Shown: piece after piece, positions 1-9,369 of the stretch
Layout: each line of letters starts with the position of its first letter
Numbering within the stretch: the stretch's first letter is position 1
From: an uncultured Bartonella sp.
GTDB lineage: Bacteria > Pseudomonadota > Alphaproteobacteria > Rhizobiales > Rhizobiaceae
Reading direction: 5' to 3'
DNA: 64,000 bases
NCBI RefSeq assembly: GCF_945277285.1
Contig: NZ_CALYPR010000002.1
Location: 319,214-383,213, forward strand
Made by a program: the position numbers and the translations under genes
The notes under the pieces: generated by a model
Seen by the model: only the letters and a program-made list of their open reading frames with translations
The model's database searches: none
Told to the model about the DNA's origin: nothing

Positions 1-821
1 ATATATTTTGCACCTTGAGCCTCGAAGGCTTTGACAACACGGTCGTGCTGCTCTTCAAGAATGCCGGAAAGAATGATAGAGCCACCTTCTTTAAGTGCCG
101 GCACCATTTGGGGGGCAAGCTCTATCAACGGATTGGCCAGAATATTGGCTACAATCAGATCGAAGGGAGTACGTTTTTTAATCTCTTCATCATCAAGGCC
201 GGTTGCTGTAATGGCTTTAATTGTCTTTGCAACGCCGTTTAAGGCGAAATTTTCTTCTGCAACCTTAATTGCAATCGGGTCTATATCTGTTGCCAATATA
301 TTGATTGGAGAAATCAAAGCAATTCCGATTGCCAGAATGCCACTGCCGGTACCAAGATCAAGCGCATTTTTCGGTTTTTCATTTTCCATGACTTCGGCAA
401 TTAGCTCAAGACAACCAACTGTTGTACCATGGTGGCCGGTGCCAAATGCCTGGCCGGCATCTATTTCAATTGCAAGATCACCGGGCTTGACTTTATCGCG
501 ATCATGGCTGCCATGAACCAAAAAACGACCGGCGCGAACCGGATTTAAGCCTTCAAGACTATGGCTGACCCAATCAATATCGGGCAGGATTTCTATTTCA
601 ATATTGTTTTCATCAACGCCCATGACTTGCGCAAATCGAGGCAAAACATCGTTTTTCTGCGTTTCTTCCACATAAAGGGAAACCTCGTAAATTGCCTTTT
701 CTTCGTCAATCTCAGTGATCGCAAGTGGAAAGGCATCGTCCTCGAAGGCATGGTCTAACAATTCATAATATTTTTCGGCGTCACGCTTTGGTGCTCTCAA
801 ATGGAGGCGAATCTGTCGCAA
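1..821 (-). CDS. prmA: Ribosomal protein L11 methyltransferase (C-terminus cut by window edge)
   Basis: PrmA trimethylates ribosomal protein L11 in the cytoplasm using S-adenosylmethionine. The reverse-strand frame is open from 821 to the window edge, giving about 273 residues of a family usually near 290; it is absent from the ORF track because its stop lies outside. The start is TTG at 821: an in-frame TAA lies two codons upstream, and a GGAA ribosome site precedes it. The SAM-binding motif [13 protein letters not shown] and the preceding FGTGHHGTT segment, typical of PrmA, are clear, as is the [10 protein letters not shown] motif. It begins 16 bases after the SCO-family gene on the same strand, so the two are probably cotranscribed. 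Confidence 0.93.
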   Translation of the reverse strand, partial: MRQIRLHLRAPKRDAEKYYELLDHAFEDDAFPLAITEIDEEKAIYEVSLYVEETQKNDVLPRFAQVMGVDENNIEIEILPDIDWVSHSLEGLNPVRAGRFLVHGSHDRDKVKPGDLAIEIDAGQAFGTGHHGTTVGCLELIAEVMENEKPKNALDLGTGSGILAIGIALISPINILATDIDPIAIKVAEENFALNGVAKTIKAITATGLDDEEIKKRTPFDLIVANILANPLIELAPQMVPALKEGGSIILSGILEEQHDRVVKAFEAQGAKY

Positions 822-837
822 TTTTTATTCCTTTTTC

Positions 838-1443
838 TTATTGTTTGGCCAAACTTTTCAACCGTTCAACCGCAATCTGGTCTTTCAGTTCATTTCTGTT
901 TTCTTCAACGCTATAAGGGATGACGCCAGCGAACTGGCCACCTTTCTTGGTCAACAGAATTGCGGCGGTGTGATCATAAGTATAATCGCCGTTTTCGCCC
1001 GGTACCTTTTTGGCAGCGATATTGAACGATGAAACCAGACTGTGCACTTTCTTCGGATCACCACTGATGCCAACAACCCTGTCAGTAAAATTTGACAAAT
1101 AGTCATGAAGAACTTCCGGAGTGTCACGCTCGGGATCGACAGTAATGAACCAGACATTGATCTTATCAACATCCGGCCCCAATTCTTTGAGCCAATTGGT
1201 CATATTCATCAATGTGGTCGGACAAATGTCAGGACACATTGTATAACCGAAAAAAATAGCCGATGGCTTTTCGCGCAACTCCACTTGAGTGACAGTTTTA
1301 CCATTTGAATCGGTAAGAGAGAAATCTTCACCTAACGGTGGACTGGCAAAGATCTGCCACAAGAATATAAATCCCATAAAAACCGCTACTAATAGAGCAA
1401 TATAAAAGACACTTAAGGCAATGTTTTTATTCTCGGTAGTCAT
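838..1443 (-). CDS. SCO1/SenC family copper chaperone for cytochrome oxidase
   Basis: SCO proteins are membrane-anchored thioredoxin-fold proteins that deliver copper to the CuA site of cytochrome c oxidase or keep its cysteines reduced. The protein has one N-terminal membrane segment (about residues 10-30), then the copper-binding motif CPDIC within FGYTMCPDICPTT and the conserved distal histidine in YDHTAAIL. These are the three SCO metal ligands. The ORF track starts 22 residues earlier at 1509; I prefer the ATG at 1443 (MTTENKNIAL), which leaves a normal cytoplasmic tail before the membrane anchor. No oxidase genes lie nearby. prmA follows 16 bases downstream on the same strand. Confidence 0.9.
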   Translation of the reverse strand: MTTENKNIALSVFYIALLVAVFMGFIFLWQIFASPPLGEDFSLTDSNGKTVTQVELREKPSAIFFGYTMCPDICPTTLMNMTNWLKELGPDVDKINVWFITVDPERDTPEVLHDYLSNFTDRVVGISGDPKKVHSLVSSFNIAAKKVPGENGDYTYDHTAAILLTKKGGQFAGVIPYSVEENRNELKDQIAVERLKSLAKQ

Positions 1444-1654
1444 TCCTGAAATTCCTTGAACTTGTGGCATCGGCATAAACAACCAACGCAAAAAGTGGCT
1501 GCAAAACACTGTAAACTATATCGACGGTGAGACGATACTGCAATGAAAAGCAAAAGTTAAATTATAATTGCCGGATTGTGGTTGGAAACAGACAAGGATT
1601 GAACTTCCGGCGTGCACGTTCTATGGTCGAAAAAACAGCAAACACAAAAATATT

Positions 1655-2287
1655 ATGAATATATTGCCGACTGACAAACGCTTTCTGGATGGTGAGCCAC
1701 GCATCCATTCAACAGCCAAACTTCATGGTTGCAAACTCGGACGATTTTCAGAAATCGGCGAGCGCGTGGTTTTGCGTGATGTTACAGTGGGGGATTTCAG
1801 TTATTTCGAGCGTAACGGCGAAGCTATCTACAGCGATATTGGCCGCTTTTGTTCGATTGCTTCCAATGTTCGGTTGAATGCCCTTGAACACCCGATGGAA
1901 CGGGTAAGCATGCACAAAATGACATACCGGCCAAATGAATATTTCCGCTTTATGACCTTGGACAGCGCTTTTCGTGAACGGCGACATAATAAGAGAGTGC
2001 GCATCGGTCACGATGTCTGGATAGGCCACGGAACGGTCATTATGCCGGGAGTTACCATCGGTCATGGTGCTGTGATAGGTGCCAATGCGGTGGTAACAAA
2101 AGATGTCATCCCTTACGAGATTGTTGGCGGAGTTCCGGCAAAACGGCTGAGAATGAGGTTTCCGGAAAATATTATTCAGGATCTTCTTGATCTTGATTGG
2201 TGGAATTGGCCACTCAATACAATTTATGAAGCAATACCGGATATGCAAAAACTTTCCGCTGAAGAATTTATTGCCAAATGGAAGTAA
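1655..2287 (+). CDS. Hexapeptide-repeat acetyltransferase (phosphonate-associated/xenobiotic acetyltransferase type)
   Basis: This is a left-handed beta-helix acyltransferase of about 210 residues. Hexapeptide-type repeats occur near the N-terminus ([19 protein letters not shown]) and again at [20 protein letters not shown]. The C-terminal GGVPAKRL segment is typical of CatB/Vat-like acetyltransferases. The pattern YRPNEYFRF...SAFRERR resembles the phosphonate-cluster hexapeptide transferase family (TIGR03308 type), but no phn genes are visible here, so the substrate is unknown. I chose the ATG at 1655 ([10 protein letters not shown]) rather than 1568, because the extra upstream residues look non-native. 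It is divergent from the SCO gene, and the 210-base gap must hold both promoters. Confidence 0.8.
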   Translation: MNILPTDKRFLDGEPRIHSTAKLHGCKLGRFSEIGERVVLRDVTVGDFSYFERNGEAIYSDIGRFCSIASNVRLNALEHPMERVSMHKMTYRPNEYFRFMTLDSAFRERRHNKRVRIGHDVWIGHGTVIMPGVTIGHGAVIGANAVVTKDVIPYEIVGGVPAKRLRMRFPENIIQDLLDLDWWNWPLNTIYEAIPDMQKLSAEEFIAKWK

Positions 2288-2402
2288 TTTAGAATAGTGT
2301 TAGACTTGTTATCAAAGACACGTGATTAACAATAAGTTCATTTTCAATTTTTTTTAATTTCCTTAAATTTGTTTTGTATTTCAATTTGAAAGGAAATTGG
2401 AA

Positions 2403-4118
2403 ATGTCTTCAAAACGTGTTGGCGAGATCATCGTGGAAACACTGGAAAAAGCCGGTGTGAAACACTGTTACGGCATTGTCGGTGATACGCTCAATTATAT
2501 CACCGATGCTATTTATCGCTCGAAAATAGAATGGGTCCACACACGCCATGAAGAAGCTGCTGCACTTGCAGCAGGAGGAGAAGCTTATCTTAATGGCGAA
2601 TTGAGTGCATGTGCCGGTTCTTGCGGGCCTGGGAGTTTGCACCTTATCAACGGAATTTACGAGGCAAACCGCAATCATGCGCCGGTTGTTGCCATAGCAA
2701 GCCAGCTTTCGACTAATGTTATCGGCAATGACTGGCCACAGGAAGTCGATTTTCGCGCACTTTATTCCCACTGTTCGGTTTTTTGCGAGCAGATTCTCAA
2801 TGCCGATGAGGCACAACGTGTAACTGTTCAAGCATGCCAGACAGCTTTGGCCAAAAAGGGCGTAGCTGTCATTATCCTCCCGGTGGATATTTCTATGCAA
2901 ACGGTAAATTCTGTGACGCGTTATAGTGTGCATCAGCCAAAACCGGTTATCCGCCCTTCGGATGAAGAACTGGAAGAAATTGCTTCCCATCTCAATAGGA
3001 GCAAGAAAGTAGCCATTTATGTCGGATCCGGCGTTAAAGGTGCGCATGATGAAGTGGTTGCACTGGCATCCAAATTGAAAGCACCAATCGGGCATTCGTC
3101 AAAGTCGAAAGATTTTATCGAATATGATAACCCCTATAATATGGGCATGAATGGTATGCTGGGGGGAAAGCCCGGCTTTGATATGGTCGAGCGTTGCGAT
3201 ACGCTGCTTTTACTCGGAACAGACTTTGCCTATACGCAATTTTATCCCGACAAAGCGACAATTATCCAGGTTGACGAGGATGCGTCACATCTGGGACGCC
3301 GTCATCCAGTTGATTTCGGTGTGGTCGGAGACGTCAAGTCGACAGCCGCAGCCCTTCTTAAATATATTGATGAAAAACCCGATAGAAGCTTCCTTGACCA
3401 ATGTCTGAAAGAAAAAGCCGAGGCAGACAAAGCAGAGGACAAGGAAACGGCACCGTCAAAGTCGATTATTCATCCACAATATCTGGTTTCTCTTATCAAT
3501 CAATATGCCGATGATGATGCGCTGGTAACCGGTGATTGTGGCTCGCCGATGGTGTGGTTGCTCAGGCATTTCAAGACCAATGGCAAAAGGCGCACACTTG
3601 CCAGCCTGTCACATGGGACAATGGCTAATGCTCTGCCGCAGGCAATTGGTTTCAAGAAAGCCTGTCCCGATCAACAGGTTATCTCGCTTTCCGGTGATGG
3701 TGGCCTGGCGATGCTGATGGGCGAACTTCTGACCGTCATTCAGGAACAGGTTGATATCAAGATTGTTGTTTTCAACAATTCTTCATTGAACTTCGTTGAA
3801 CTGGAACAGAAGGTCGAAGGTCTTGTCGACCATTATACCGATTTGCAAAATCCCGATTTTGCCAAACTTGCCGAATCCATTGGCATAAAGGGTTGGAAAG
3901 TCGATCAGCCGGAAGATCTTGAAAATGCGGTCAAAGCGTTTTTGAAAGCCAAGGGACCAGCGCTTCTTGACGTGAAAACGAGCGGTTATGAACTGGTCAT
4001 GCCGCCCAAGGTCACTGCCGGAGAAGTCTCCGGTATGGCACTTTATGGCACCAAAGCGATTATGCAGGGGCGTGTCAAGGACGTGAAGGATTTGCTCGTT
4101 CACAATTTCATCAAATAG
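2403..4118 (+). CDS. poxB: Pyruvate dehydrogenase (quinone), thiamine-diphosphate flavoenzyme
   Basis: PoxB oxidises pyruvate to acetate and CO2 and passes electrons to the quinone pool at the inner membrane. The 571-residue length matches the E. coli enzyme (572). Three TPP-enzyme domains are visible. The N-terminal pyrimidine-binding domain has the activating glutamate in HEEAAALAAG. The central domain has the GSGVKGAHDE flavin-site region. The C-terminal domain has the TPP/Mg motif LSGDGGLAML...NNSSLNF near residues 427-457. The last 25 residues correspond to the membrane-activated tail. ATG 2403 is preferred over TTG 2397 because AAGGAA sits 7-8 bases upstream. The gene is monocistronic and followed by a strong hairpin. 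Confidence 0.92.
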   Translation: MSSKRVGEIIVETLEKAGVKHCYGIVGDTLNYITDAIYRSKIEWVHTRHEEAAALAAGGEAYLNGELSACAGSCGPGSLHLINGIYEANRNHAPVVAIASQLSTNVIGNDWPQEVDFRALYSHCSVFCEQILNADEAQRVTVQACQTALAKKGVAVIILPVDISMQTVNSVTRYSVHQPKPVIRPSDEELEEIASHLNRSKKVAIYVGSGVKGAHDEVVALASKLKAPIGHSSKSKDFIEYDNPYNMGMNGMLGGKPGFDMVERCDTLLLLGTDFAYTQFYPDKATIIQVDEDASHLGRRHPVDFGVVGDVKSTAAALLKYIDEKPDRSFLDQCLKEKAEADKAEDKETAPSKSIIHPQYLVSLINQYADDDALVTGDCGSPMVWLLRHFKTNGKRRTLASLSHGTMANALPQAIGFKKACPDQQVISLSGDGGLAMLMGELLTVIQEQVDIKIVVFNNSSLNFVELEQKVEGLVDHYTDLQNPDFAKLAESIGIKGWKVDQPEDLENAVKAFLKAKGPALLDVKTSGYELVMPPKVTAGEVSGMALYGTKAIMQGRVKDVKDLLVHNFIK

Positions 4119-4137
4119 CAGTTTTGCTTGATGAGAA

Positions 4138-4180
4138 AAAGAGGCAGGAAATAACGAGATATTTTCTGTCTCTTTTCTTT
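4138..4180 (+). terminator. Hairpin terminator after poxB
   Basis: AAAGAGGCAGGAAATA pairs with TATTTTCTGTCTCTTT (16-bp stem with two G-U pairs, 4-base loop), followed by a T-rich tail. It lies between the convergent poxB and uvrD genes and could act in both directions. Confidence 0.75.
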
Positions 4181-4258
4181 AAAGTGGGACATTTTCTACG
4201 ATAATCATATCGTTCAACTCAAACGCCCGGTCCGGCGGCTTTTACACGCGTCATTTTT

Positions 4259-6754
4259 TTAAACTTTTTTGACGAAACTGTCCAATACGCGCTTTTCGCC
4301 CGCTTTATCAAAAGCAATTGTCAGTTTGTTGCCATCTATTGCGGCGACATTGCCATTACCGAATTTGATATGAAAGACCCTGTCTCCCACTTGAAATTCG
4401 GAAGGCTTGTCAGAAACCGATTTGGCCACGAGTTCGCCTTCTATCGTTTTTGATTGTGCCGCGCGTCCCGCTCCATAGCCGGAATCAACTTCGCCATAGC
4501 CAATACGTTCAACATTGGCACCTGAACGGTTGCCCCAATTGGTACGGGTTGCATCAGTGGCATTCTTCTTCGCCCTTTGCCAGCCGGGTGTCGAATAATT
4601 GTTCTGGAACGGTTCCTGCCGGTCAAAGCGCGATTGCCCGTAACCACCATAAGAGGTTTCAACTTCGGCAACTTCAACATGTTCGTTTGGCAATTCATCA
4701 AGAAAGCGCGAAGGAATGGTCGATTGCCATAGTCCGTGTATGCGCCGGTTTGAAACAAACCAGATATGAAGATTTTCTTTAGCGCGCGTAAGCCCGACAT
4801 AGGCAAGTCGCCGTTCTTCTTCGAGTCCGGCACGTCCGCCCTCGTCAAGCGAGCGCTGGTGCGGAAACAGCCCTTCTTCCCAACCGGGCAGAAAAACGGT
4901 GTTGAATTCAAGCCCTTTGGCTGAATGGAGCGTCATCAGGTTGACAGCATCCATATCTTCATTTTTTTCCGTGTCCATCACCAGCGAGACATGTTCGAGA
5001 AAGCTGCGCAAACTTTCAAAATCTTCCATCGAATGGATAAGTTCTTTCAAGTTTTCAAGCCGTCCCGGCGCTTCCGCCGAACGGTCGGCCTGCCACATCG
5101 CTGTATAGCCGGACTCGTCCAGAATAATTTCGGCAAGTTCGGTATGCGGGGTGTTATCAAGCATATTTTGCCAGCGACGGAAATCCTCAACAAGTTTTCT
5201 TAAGGCGCTTCTGGGCTTGGGTTTCAGTTCGTCGGTTTCAACCATTTCTTGCGAAGCTTTGAGCATTGGCACGTTGCGCGCACGCGCTGCATCATGAATT
5301 TGACGCACTGTCGCTTCGCCCAAACCGCGTTTTGGCGTATTGATAATCCGCTCGAATGCAAGATCATCCGAAGATTGCGTAACAACACGGAAATAGGCCA
5401 AAGCATCACGAATTTCCATGCGTTCATAAAACCGTGGGCCACCAATAACGCGGTAGTTCAGCCCCAGTGTGACAAACCTGTCTTCAAATTCACGCATTTG
5501 AAACGACGCACGCACCAATATGGCAATATCATTGAGGGCAAGCCCATGATGCTGAGCCTGTTCGATTTCTTCGCCAATAGCGCGCGCTTCCTCCTCCGAA
5601 TCCCATGCCGCATGAACTTTGACTTTCTGGTCATTGTCATTTTTACTGTCGGTAAACAGTGTTTTGCCCAATCGTCCCTCATTATGGGCAATGAGATAGG
5701 AGGCTGCCCCTAGAATATGCGAGGTCGAGCGGTAATTGCGTTCAAGCCGGATAACGGTTGCACCGGGAAAATCTTTTTCAAACCGCAAGATATTGTCGAT
5801 TTCCGCTCCTCTCCAGCCGTAAATTGACTGGTCGTCATCGCCGACACAACACAGATTGACCGGTTGTCCGGCTGGCCGCTGTGCCAGCAGCCGCAACCAC
5901 AAATATTGCGCGGTATTGGTGTCTTGATACTCGTCTACCAGAATATAACGGAACTTTTTGTGGTATTCGCGCAGGACATCGCCATTTTTCTGGAAAATGT
6001 GGATGGGGTGCATGAGCAAATCACCAAAGTCGCAAGCATTTAGTGTTTGCAACCGCTCCTGATAGGCACGGTAAAGTTCGCGTCCCTTTCCGTTGGCGAA
6101 AGAGCGCGCATCGCCTTCCGGTATTTGATCCGGTGCAAGGCCGTGGTTTTTCCACCCGTCAATCATATTGGCAAAGGTACGGGCCGGCCACCGTTTGTCA
6201 TCAAGCCCTTCGGCCTGAATGAGCTGTTTGATCAAGCGGATGACATCGTCGGTATCAAGAATGGTAAAGTTGCTATTAAGCCCTACTAGCTCGGCATGGC
6301 GACGCAGAATTTTAACGCCGATAGAGTGGAAAGTGCCAAGCCATGGCATGCCTTCGACCGCTCCGCCAACCAGTTCTCCGATACGATTTTTCATCTCGCG
6401 GGCGGCTTTGTTGGTGAAAGTGACAGCCAGTATCTGGCTTGGATAAGCTAGCCCGAGGCGCAATATATGGGCAATGCGGGTGGTCAAAACCCGTGTTTTA
6501 CCTGTTCCGGCCCCTGCCAGTACAAGAACCGGGCCTTCTGTGGTTGTAACGGCAAGGCGTTGTTCAGGATTGAGCTTGTTGAGATAATCTACTTCCTGAT
6601 CGGCGTGGTGGCGTGCTGCCATGGCACGAAAAGCCAGCCCGCTGCCGCTTTCTGCACAATCTTGCGGCGCAGCTTTTCGAGATTGGGCGTTTTGTGACTG
6701 CGGCTTTTTCGGCTCGTCATCAAAAAATGGTATATCATCAGGAAAATCGGTCAT
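4259..6754 (-). CDS. uvrD: ATP-dependent DNA helicase, UvrD/PcrA family
   Basis: This superfamily 1A 3'-5' helicase unwinds DNA in nucleotide-excision and mismatch repair and removes RecA from DNA. The chain is about 831 residues with the full motif set. The Q motif is LNPEQRLAV and Walker A is AGAGTGKT (about residues 79-86). Motif Ia is VTFTNKAAREM, motif II VDEYQDTN, motif III DDDQSIYGWRGA and motif IV RLERNYRS. Motif V is TLHSAKGLEF and motif VI AYVGLTRAKE. The C-terminal 60 residues (QVGDRVFHIKFGNG...) resemble the Tudor-like tail of PcrA/UvrD. The ATG at 6754 is chosen over an upstream TTG at 6763. The kinase-like gene lies 74 bases upstream on the same strand. Confidence 0.95.
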   Translation of the reverse strand: MTDFPDDIPFFDDEPKKPQSQNAQSRKAAPQDCAESGSGLAFRAMAARHHADQEVDYLNKLNPEQRLAVTTTEGPVLVLAGAGTGKTRVLTTRIAHILRLGLAYPSQILAVTFTNKAAREMKNRIGELVGGAVEGMPWLGTFHSIGVKILRRHAELVGLNSNFTILDTDDVIRLIKQLIQAEGLDDKRWPARTFANMIDGWKNHGLAPDQIPEGDARSFANGKGRELYRAYQERLQTLNACDFGDLLMHPIHIFQKNGDVLREYHKKFRYILVDEYQDTNTAQYLWLRLLAQRPAGQPVNLCCVGDDDQSIYGWRGAEIDNILRFEKDFPGATVIRLERNYRSTSHILGAASYLIAHNEGRLGKTLFTDSKNDNDQKVKVHAAWDSEEEARAIGEEIEQAQHHGLALNDIAILVRASFQMREFEDRFVTLGLNYRVIGGPRFYERMEIRDALAYFRVVTQSSDDLAFERIINTPKRGLGEATVRQIHDAARARNVPMLKASQEMVETDELKPKPRSALRKLVEDFRRWQNMLDNTPHTELAEIILDESGYTAMWQADRSAEAPGRLENLKELIHSMEDFESLRSFLEHVSLVMDTEKNEDMDAVNLMTLHSAKGLEFNTVFLPGWEEGLFPHQRSLDEGGRAGLEEERRLAYVGLTRAKENLHIWFVSNRRIHGLWQSTIPSRFLDELPNEHVEVAEVETSYGGYGQSRFDRQEPFQNNYSTPGWQRAKKNATDATRTNWGNRSGANVERIGYGEVDSGYGAGRAAQSKTIEGELVAKSVSDKPSEFQVGDRVFHIKFGNGNVAAIDGNKLTIAFDKAGEKRVLDSFVKKV

Positions 6755-6828
6755 TATTACCAATCTAATGGTTCGAGATATTTTCTGCTAGGCCAGATCC
6801 GATGCTTTACACGAAAATGATCGGAAAA

Positions 6829-7935
6829 TCATTTTTTTTTGCGCTGGGCTTCATATTGATAGACACGCCGGTCTGTCAAATTCTTCCGGTTTTCTATAAT
6901 GGGGGCAACTACAGGCTTTAAATCGGGCTCCCGTTTGATAAGTTCAACAAGGTCATTGAGTTCATTCATAGCAATGAGCTTTATAACATCATCACGGATT
7001 GTGCCGTCACTACGCTTAGGCAATTCATGCACGACTTGTAAAAGTTCGATTTTTTGATCTTTCAAAAGGTTGCGCACATTCTTTTCATCAAGTTTGTCGG
7101 ATTCCACAAAGGCATAAAGTCCGACACCTTTGGCAGGCAGCGAATAGGTTGCAAGCGCAACATTGCCAATGTCGGGATTGTTTTTTAGAAGATTGCGTAT
7201 TATTGGCCCCTGATGCTGGATGCGATCTCCTGTGCCATCGCCATCTGACCATTTGAACATGTCTTTTGTGATAAAATTATAGACGCGCTTGCCGGTTGCC
7301 AACCAAAGCCTTGACGGCCACGAGCGATTTTTCAATATGCGTTTTTCGGTGGGCGTAAGTAAAGCGGGTGCAAAACTTTTCTTTTGTTTAATCAGATGAC
7401 GAAAATCCTCATAGGCAAAATAACGATAAAAAGCACCACGCGTTTTGTGCACACTCGCCAATTGAAAATCGATGATTGACGCTTTTCCTTTGCCTGTCAT
7501 CAGCCAGTTTTGCGGTTTTGCCAGATCGTTATGGGTAATGCCCATACGGCGCAAATTGCGCAATATCTTTAATGCACTTAAATAGAATTCTTTTGTATTT
7601 GGGCGGGCAAGATGCAGAGGTGTGCCTTCGTTCCACGAGCGATAAAGGCCATCTTTATCGACAGCAATCAATTGTGGTACCCCGTCAAGTCCGCGAACTT
7701 TTTTTAACGCGCGTATTTCCCGTCTTGCCAGAATCCATGCAAGCGGGCGTGACCATCTTGGCGATGCGGTTACAATGCGGCGGATAATTTTTTGATGCGG
7801 ATTATCGGCAAAGTAGCCCACACGGGTTTCGGAAAAAACATCCCGTTTCAATACCATAACAGCCACAAATTCGGGCAAGAATTGCGGATCTTTTAAAGGT
7901 GGTAAGGCGCTGTCATGATCTTCAAAATGTTCCAT
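6829..7935 (-). CDS. Protein-kinase-like domain fused to an acyl-CoA-synthetase-type C-terminal domain
   Basis: The function is unknown. Residues about 30-215 read as a compact eukaryotic-like kinase fold: the catalytic loop is HNDLAKPQNWL (HxDxxxxN, near residue 135) and the metal motif is IDFQLAS, i.e. DFQ instead of DFG (near 157). A glycine-rich ATP loop is not obvious. Residues about 240-340 resemble the small C-terminal domain of acetyl-CoA synthetases (GVGLYAFVESD...LLQVVHELPKRSDGTIRDDV). The usual PKTRSGK catalytic lysine is replaced by SDGT, so this part is unlikely to adenylate a substrate itself. I infer a regulatory or atypical phosphotransferase role. It lies upstream of uvrD on the same strand with a 74-base gap. 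Confidence 0.7.
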   Translation of the reverse strand: MEHFEDHDSALPPLKDPQFLPEFVAVMVLKRDVFSETRVGYFADNPHQKIIRRIVTASPRWSRPLAWILARREIRALKKVRGLDGVPQLIAVDKDGLYRSWNEGTPLHLARPNTKEFYLSALKILRNLRRMGITHNDLAKPQNWLMTGKGKASIIDFQLASVHKTRGAFYRYFAYEDFRHLIKQKKSFAPALLTPTEKRILKNRSWPSRLWLATGKRVYNFITKDMFKWSDGDGTGDRIQHQGPIIRNLLKNNPDIGNVALATYSLPAKGVGLYAFVESDKLDEKNVRNLLKDQKIELLQVVHELPKRSDGTIRDDVIKLIAMNELNDLVELIKREPDLKPVVAPIIENRKNLTDRRVYQYEAQRKKK

Positions 7936-8063
7936 GGCGTTGAGTTAGCCGGTTGGCACTCCTCTATCAAGTCCATTTGGATAAAGTTTGTAAATTTATA
8001 TACGAGAAAAAGCAATTATTGGCAGGTTTTGTTAAATTATGACAAGAAAACAGCAAATTTAGA

Positions 8064-8309
8064 TTAAGCTTCAAAATTTTTGGAAAGATTTAGTGCAAAG
8101 ATTCGAAGAGCTGCCGAGAGATTGATGTTCGCAGGACGATTTTCGTCAACGAGCGTGACCAGAGCGGCAAAGGAAAGTGCTAATCGTTCAGCATTATGTG
8201 TTAAAATGTCAATATAGGCTTGTTCCAGAGAAATACTGGTCGCATGCCCGTCTATGCGGATAGAAATTTTCTTCAGCTCTGCTTTTTGCCAGTCAATCCG
8301 GTCGATCAA
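8064..8309 (-). CDS. Ribbon-helix-helix domain protein (RHH_4 type)
   Basis: This is an 81-residue basic-to-neutral protein. Its N-terminal strand KKISIRIDGHATSISLEQAYIDIL matches the ribbon-helix-helix family typical of alphaproteobacteria (strand with alternating residues, then GHxTSxSLE). Such proteins are usually dimeric DNA binders, but no target is evident. It is the last gene of a cluster with sspB and the DUF4169 gene: its start lies 19 bases after the DUF4169 stop, all on the minus strand, so cotranscription is likely. Confidence 0.8.
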   Translation of the reverse strand: MIDRIDWQKAELKKISIRIDGHATSISLEQAYIDILTHNAERLALSFAALVTLVDENRPANINLSAALRIFALNLSKNFEA

Positions 8310-8328
8310 TATTTGTGTATTGTTATCG

Positions 8329-8511
8329 CTATTTATCGTGAGAAAGCTTCCTTGAACTCAAAAACATGTCCGTTTTGCGTTTTTCCCGTTCATCAAATTG
8401 GCGCTCGGTCTTTGTGCGCCCGAAAAGAATGCGATTCTCGTTTGCATTGCTTTCGTCAATTTGGCGTTTTTTCTTTTTACGAAATTGCCTGAGATTGATG
8501 AGATCAGCCAT
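8329..8511 (-). CDS. DUF4169 family small basic protein
   Basis: This 60-residue, very Lys/Arg-rich protein begins MADLINLRQFRKKKKR and contains ENRILFGRTKTERQ, the hallmark pattern of DUF4169, a family common in Rhizobiales next to sspB. It is probably helical and has no known function. It begins 11 bases after the sspB stop and precedes the RHH gene, forming a compact three-gene cluster. Confidence 0.85.
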   Translation of the reverse strand: MADLINLRQFRKKKKRQIDESNANENRILFGRTKTERQFDEREKRKTDMFLSSRKLSHDK

Positions 8512-8522
8512 CGGTAAGGACC

Positions 8523-9104
8523 CTATTTTTTTCGGAAAGCATCAAGCGAGACGACATTGGCCGACGGCTTCTCATCCTTTTCGGTTGATCGGGAATTTTT
8601 CGCCGGTTGCAACTTTTCATGTGTTTTCTGTTTGGCAGAAGGTTTTTTCTTATCCTTCTTCTCGGCTAATAAAGAAAGTTCGGCAGTTTGAGTGTCTTTG
8701 CCAACGGATTTTTCTTGCGGGCTGTCATTGTCGCTTTTTGGCATATCCGAGGCAAGGTCAAAAGCTGCTTCAAAAGCGGCTGTCGGGTCATAAAATACCT
8801 GCACAGCAGAAAATGGAACAACCAGACGTTCGGGAACATCGCCGAAAGACAAACTGACCTCAAATCCGGTATCCGAGACATTCAAATCCCAAAACTGGTG
8901 TTGCAGAACAATGGTCATCTGATCAGGATAACGTTCTTTAAGACGGGCGGAAATTTTTACCCCCGGTGCATTGGTGAGAAAGGTGATAAAAAAATGATGT
9001 TCACCGGGCAGGCCAGCTTTTGCAACTTCAGTTAAAACTTTGCGAATGACACTGCGCAAAGCATCCTGAACCAGAATGTCATAACGGATCTGATCGTGAA
9101 CCAT
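8523..9104 (-). CDS. sspB: SspB-family adaptor for ClpXP (alpha-type)
   Basis: SspB tethers ssrA-tagged proteins to the ClpXP protease. The 193-residue chain has the peptide-binding beta-barrel fold in residues 1-115 (HHFFITFLTNAPGVKIS, QHQFWDLNV, VPFSAVQVFYDP). A long charged, probably disordered linker rich in Lys, Glu and Ser follows. The protein ends with ANVVSLDAFRKK, which fits the short ClpX-binding tail of alphaproteobacterial SspB. The gene whose product carries its substrate tag, ssrA, lies about 265 bases upstream on the same strand, so a tagging RNA and its adaptor are neighbours here. The gene heads the sspB-DUF4169-RHH cluster. Confidence 0.9.
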   Translation of the reverse strand: MVHDQIRYDILVQDALRSVIRKVLTEVAKAGLPGEHHFFITFLTNAPGVKISARLKERYPDQMTIVLQHQFWDLNVSDTGFEVSLSFGDVPERLVVPFSAVQVFYDPTAAFEAAFDLASDMPKSDNDSPQEKSVGKDTQTAELSLLAEKKDKKKPSAKQKTHEKLQPAKNSRSTEKDEKPSANVVSLDAFRKK

Positions 9105-9304
9105 GGAAAGCCTGTTCCTTTTTCGACATGTTTTCGTAAATTGACACCGGTCTTTAATGCAATGTAGTCGTTCTTAATGCAATGAGGCAATTGAAATCTT
9201 CTCAGGAATTTTTTTCAAAAACCAACAAATCTCTGCTTTTTGCTGTTACATCTGCTGTTTTTGTCGATAAAAAGCTAAAGAAGATTTTATTTTTTGATGA
9301 ATTA

Positions 9305-9334
9305 CAGTGCTTTGACGTTTAAATTAAAGCACTG
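9305..9334. repeat. Perfect inverted repeat downstream of ssrA
   Basis: CAGTGCTTT (9305-9313) and AAAGCACTG (9326-9334) form a 9-bp stem with a 12-base loop. It lies just after the 3' end of ssrA on the minus strand. No strong T tract follows on either strand, so whether it terminates or stabilises the transcript is uncertain. Confidence 0.5.
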
Positions 9335-9369
9335 CAATAAATAAAAGATGCAAATCAAAGTGAAGGCTT

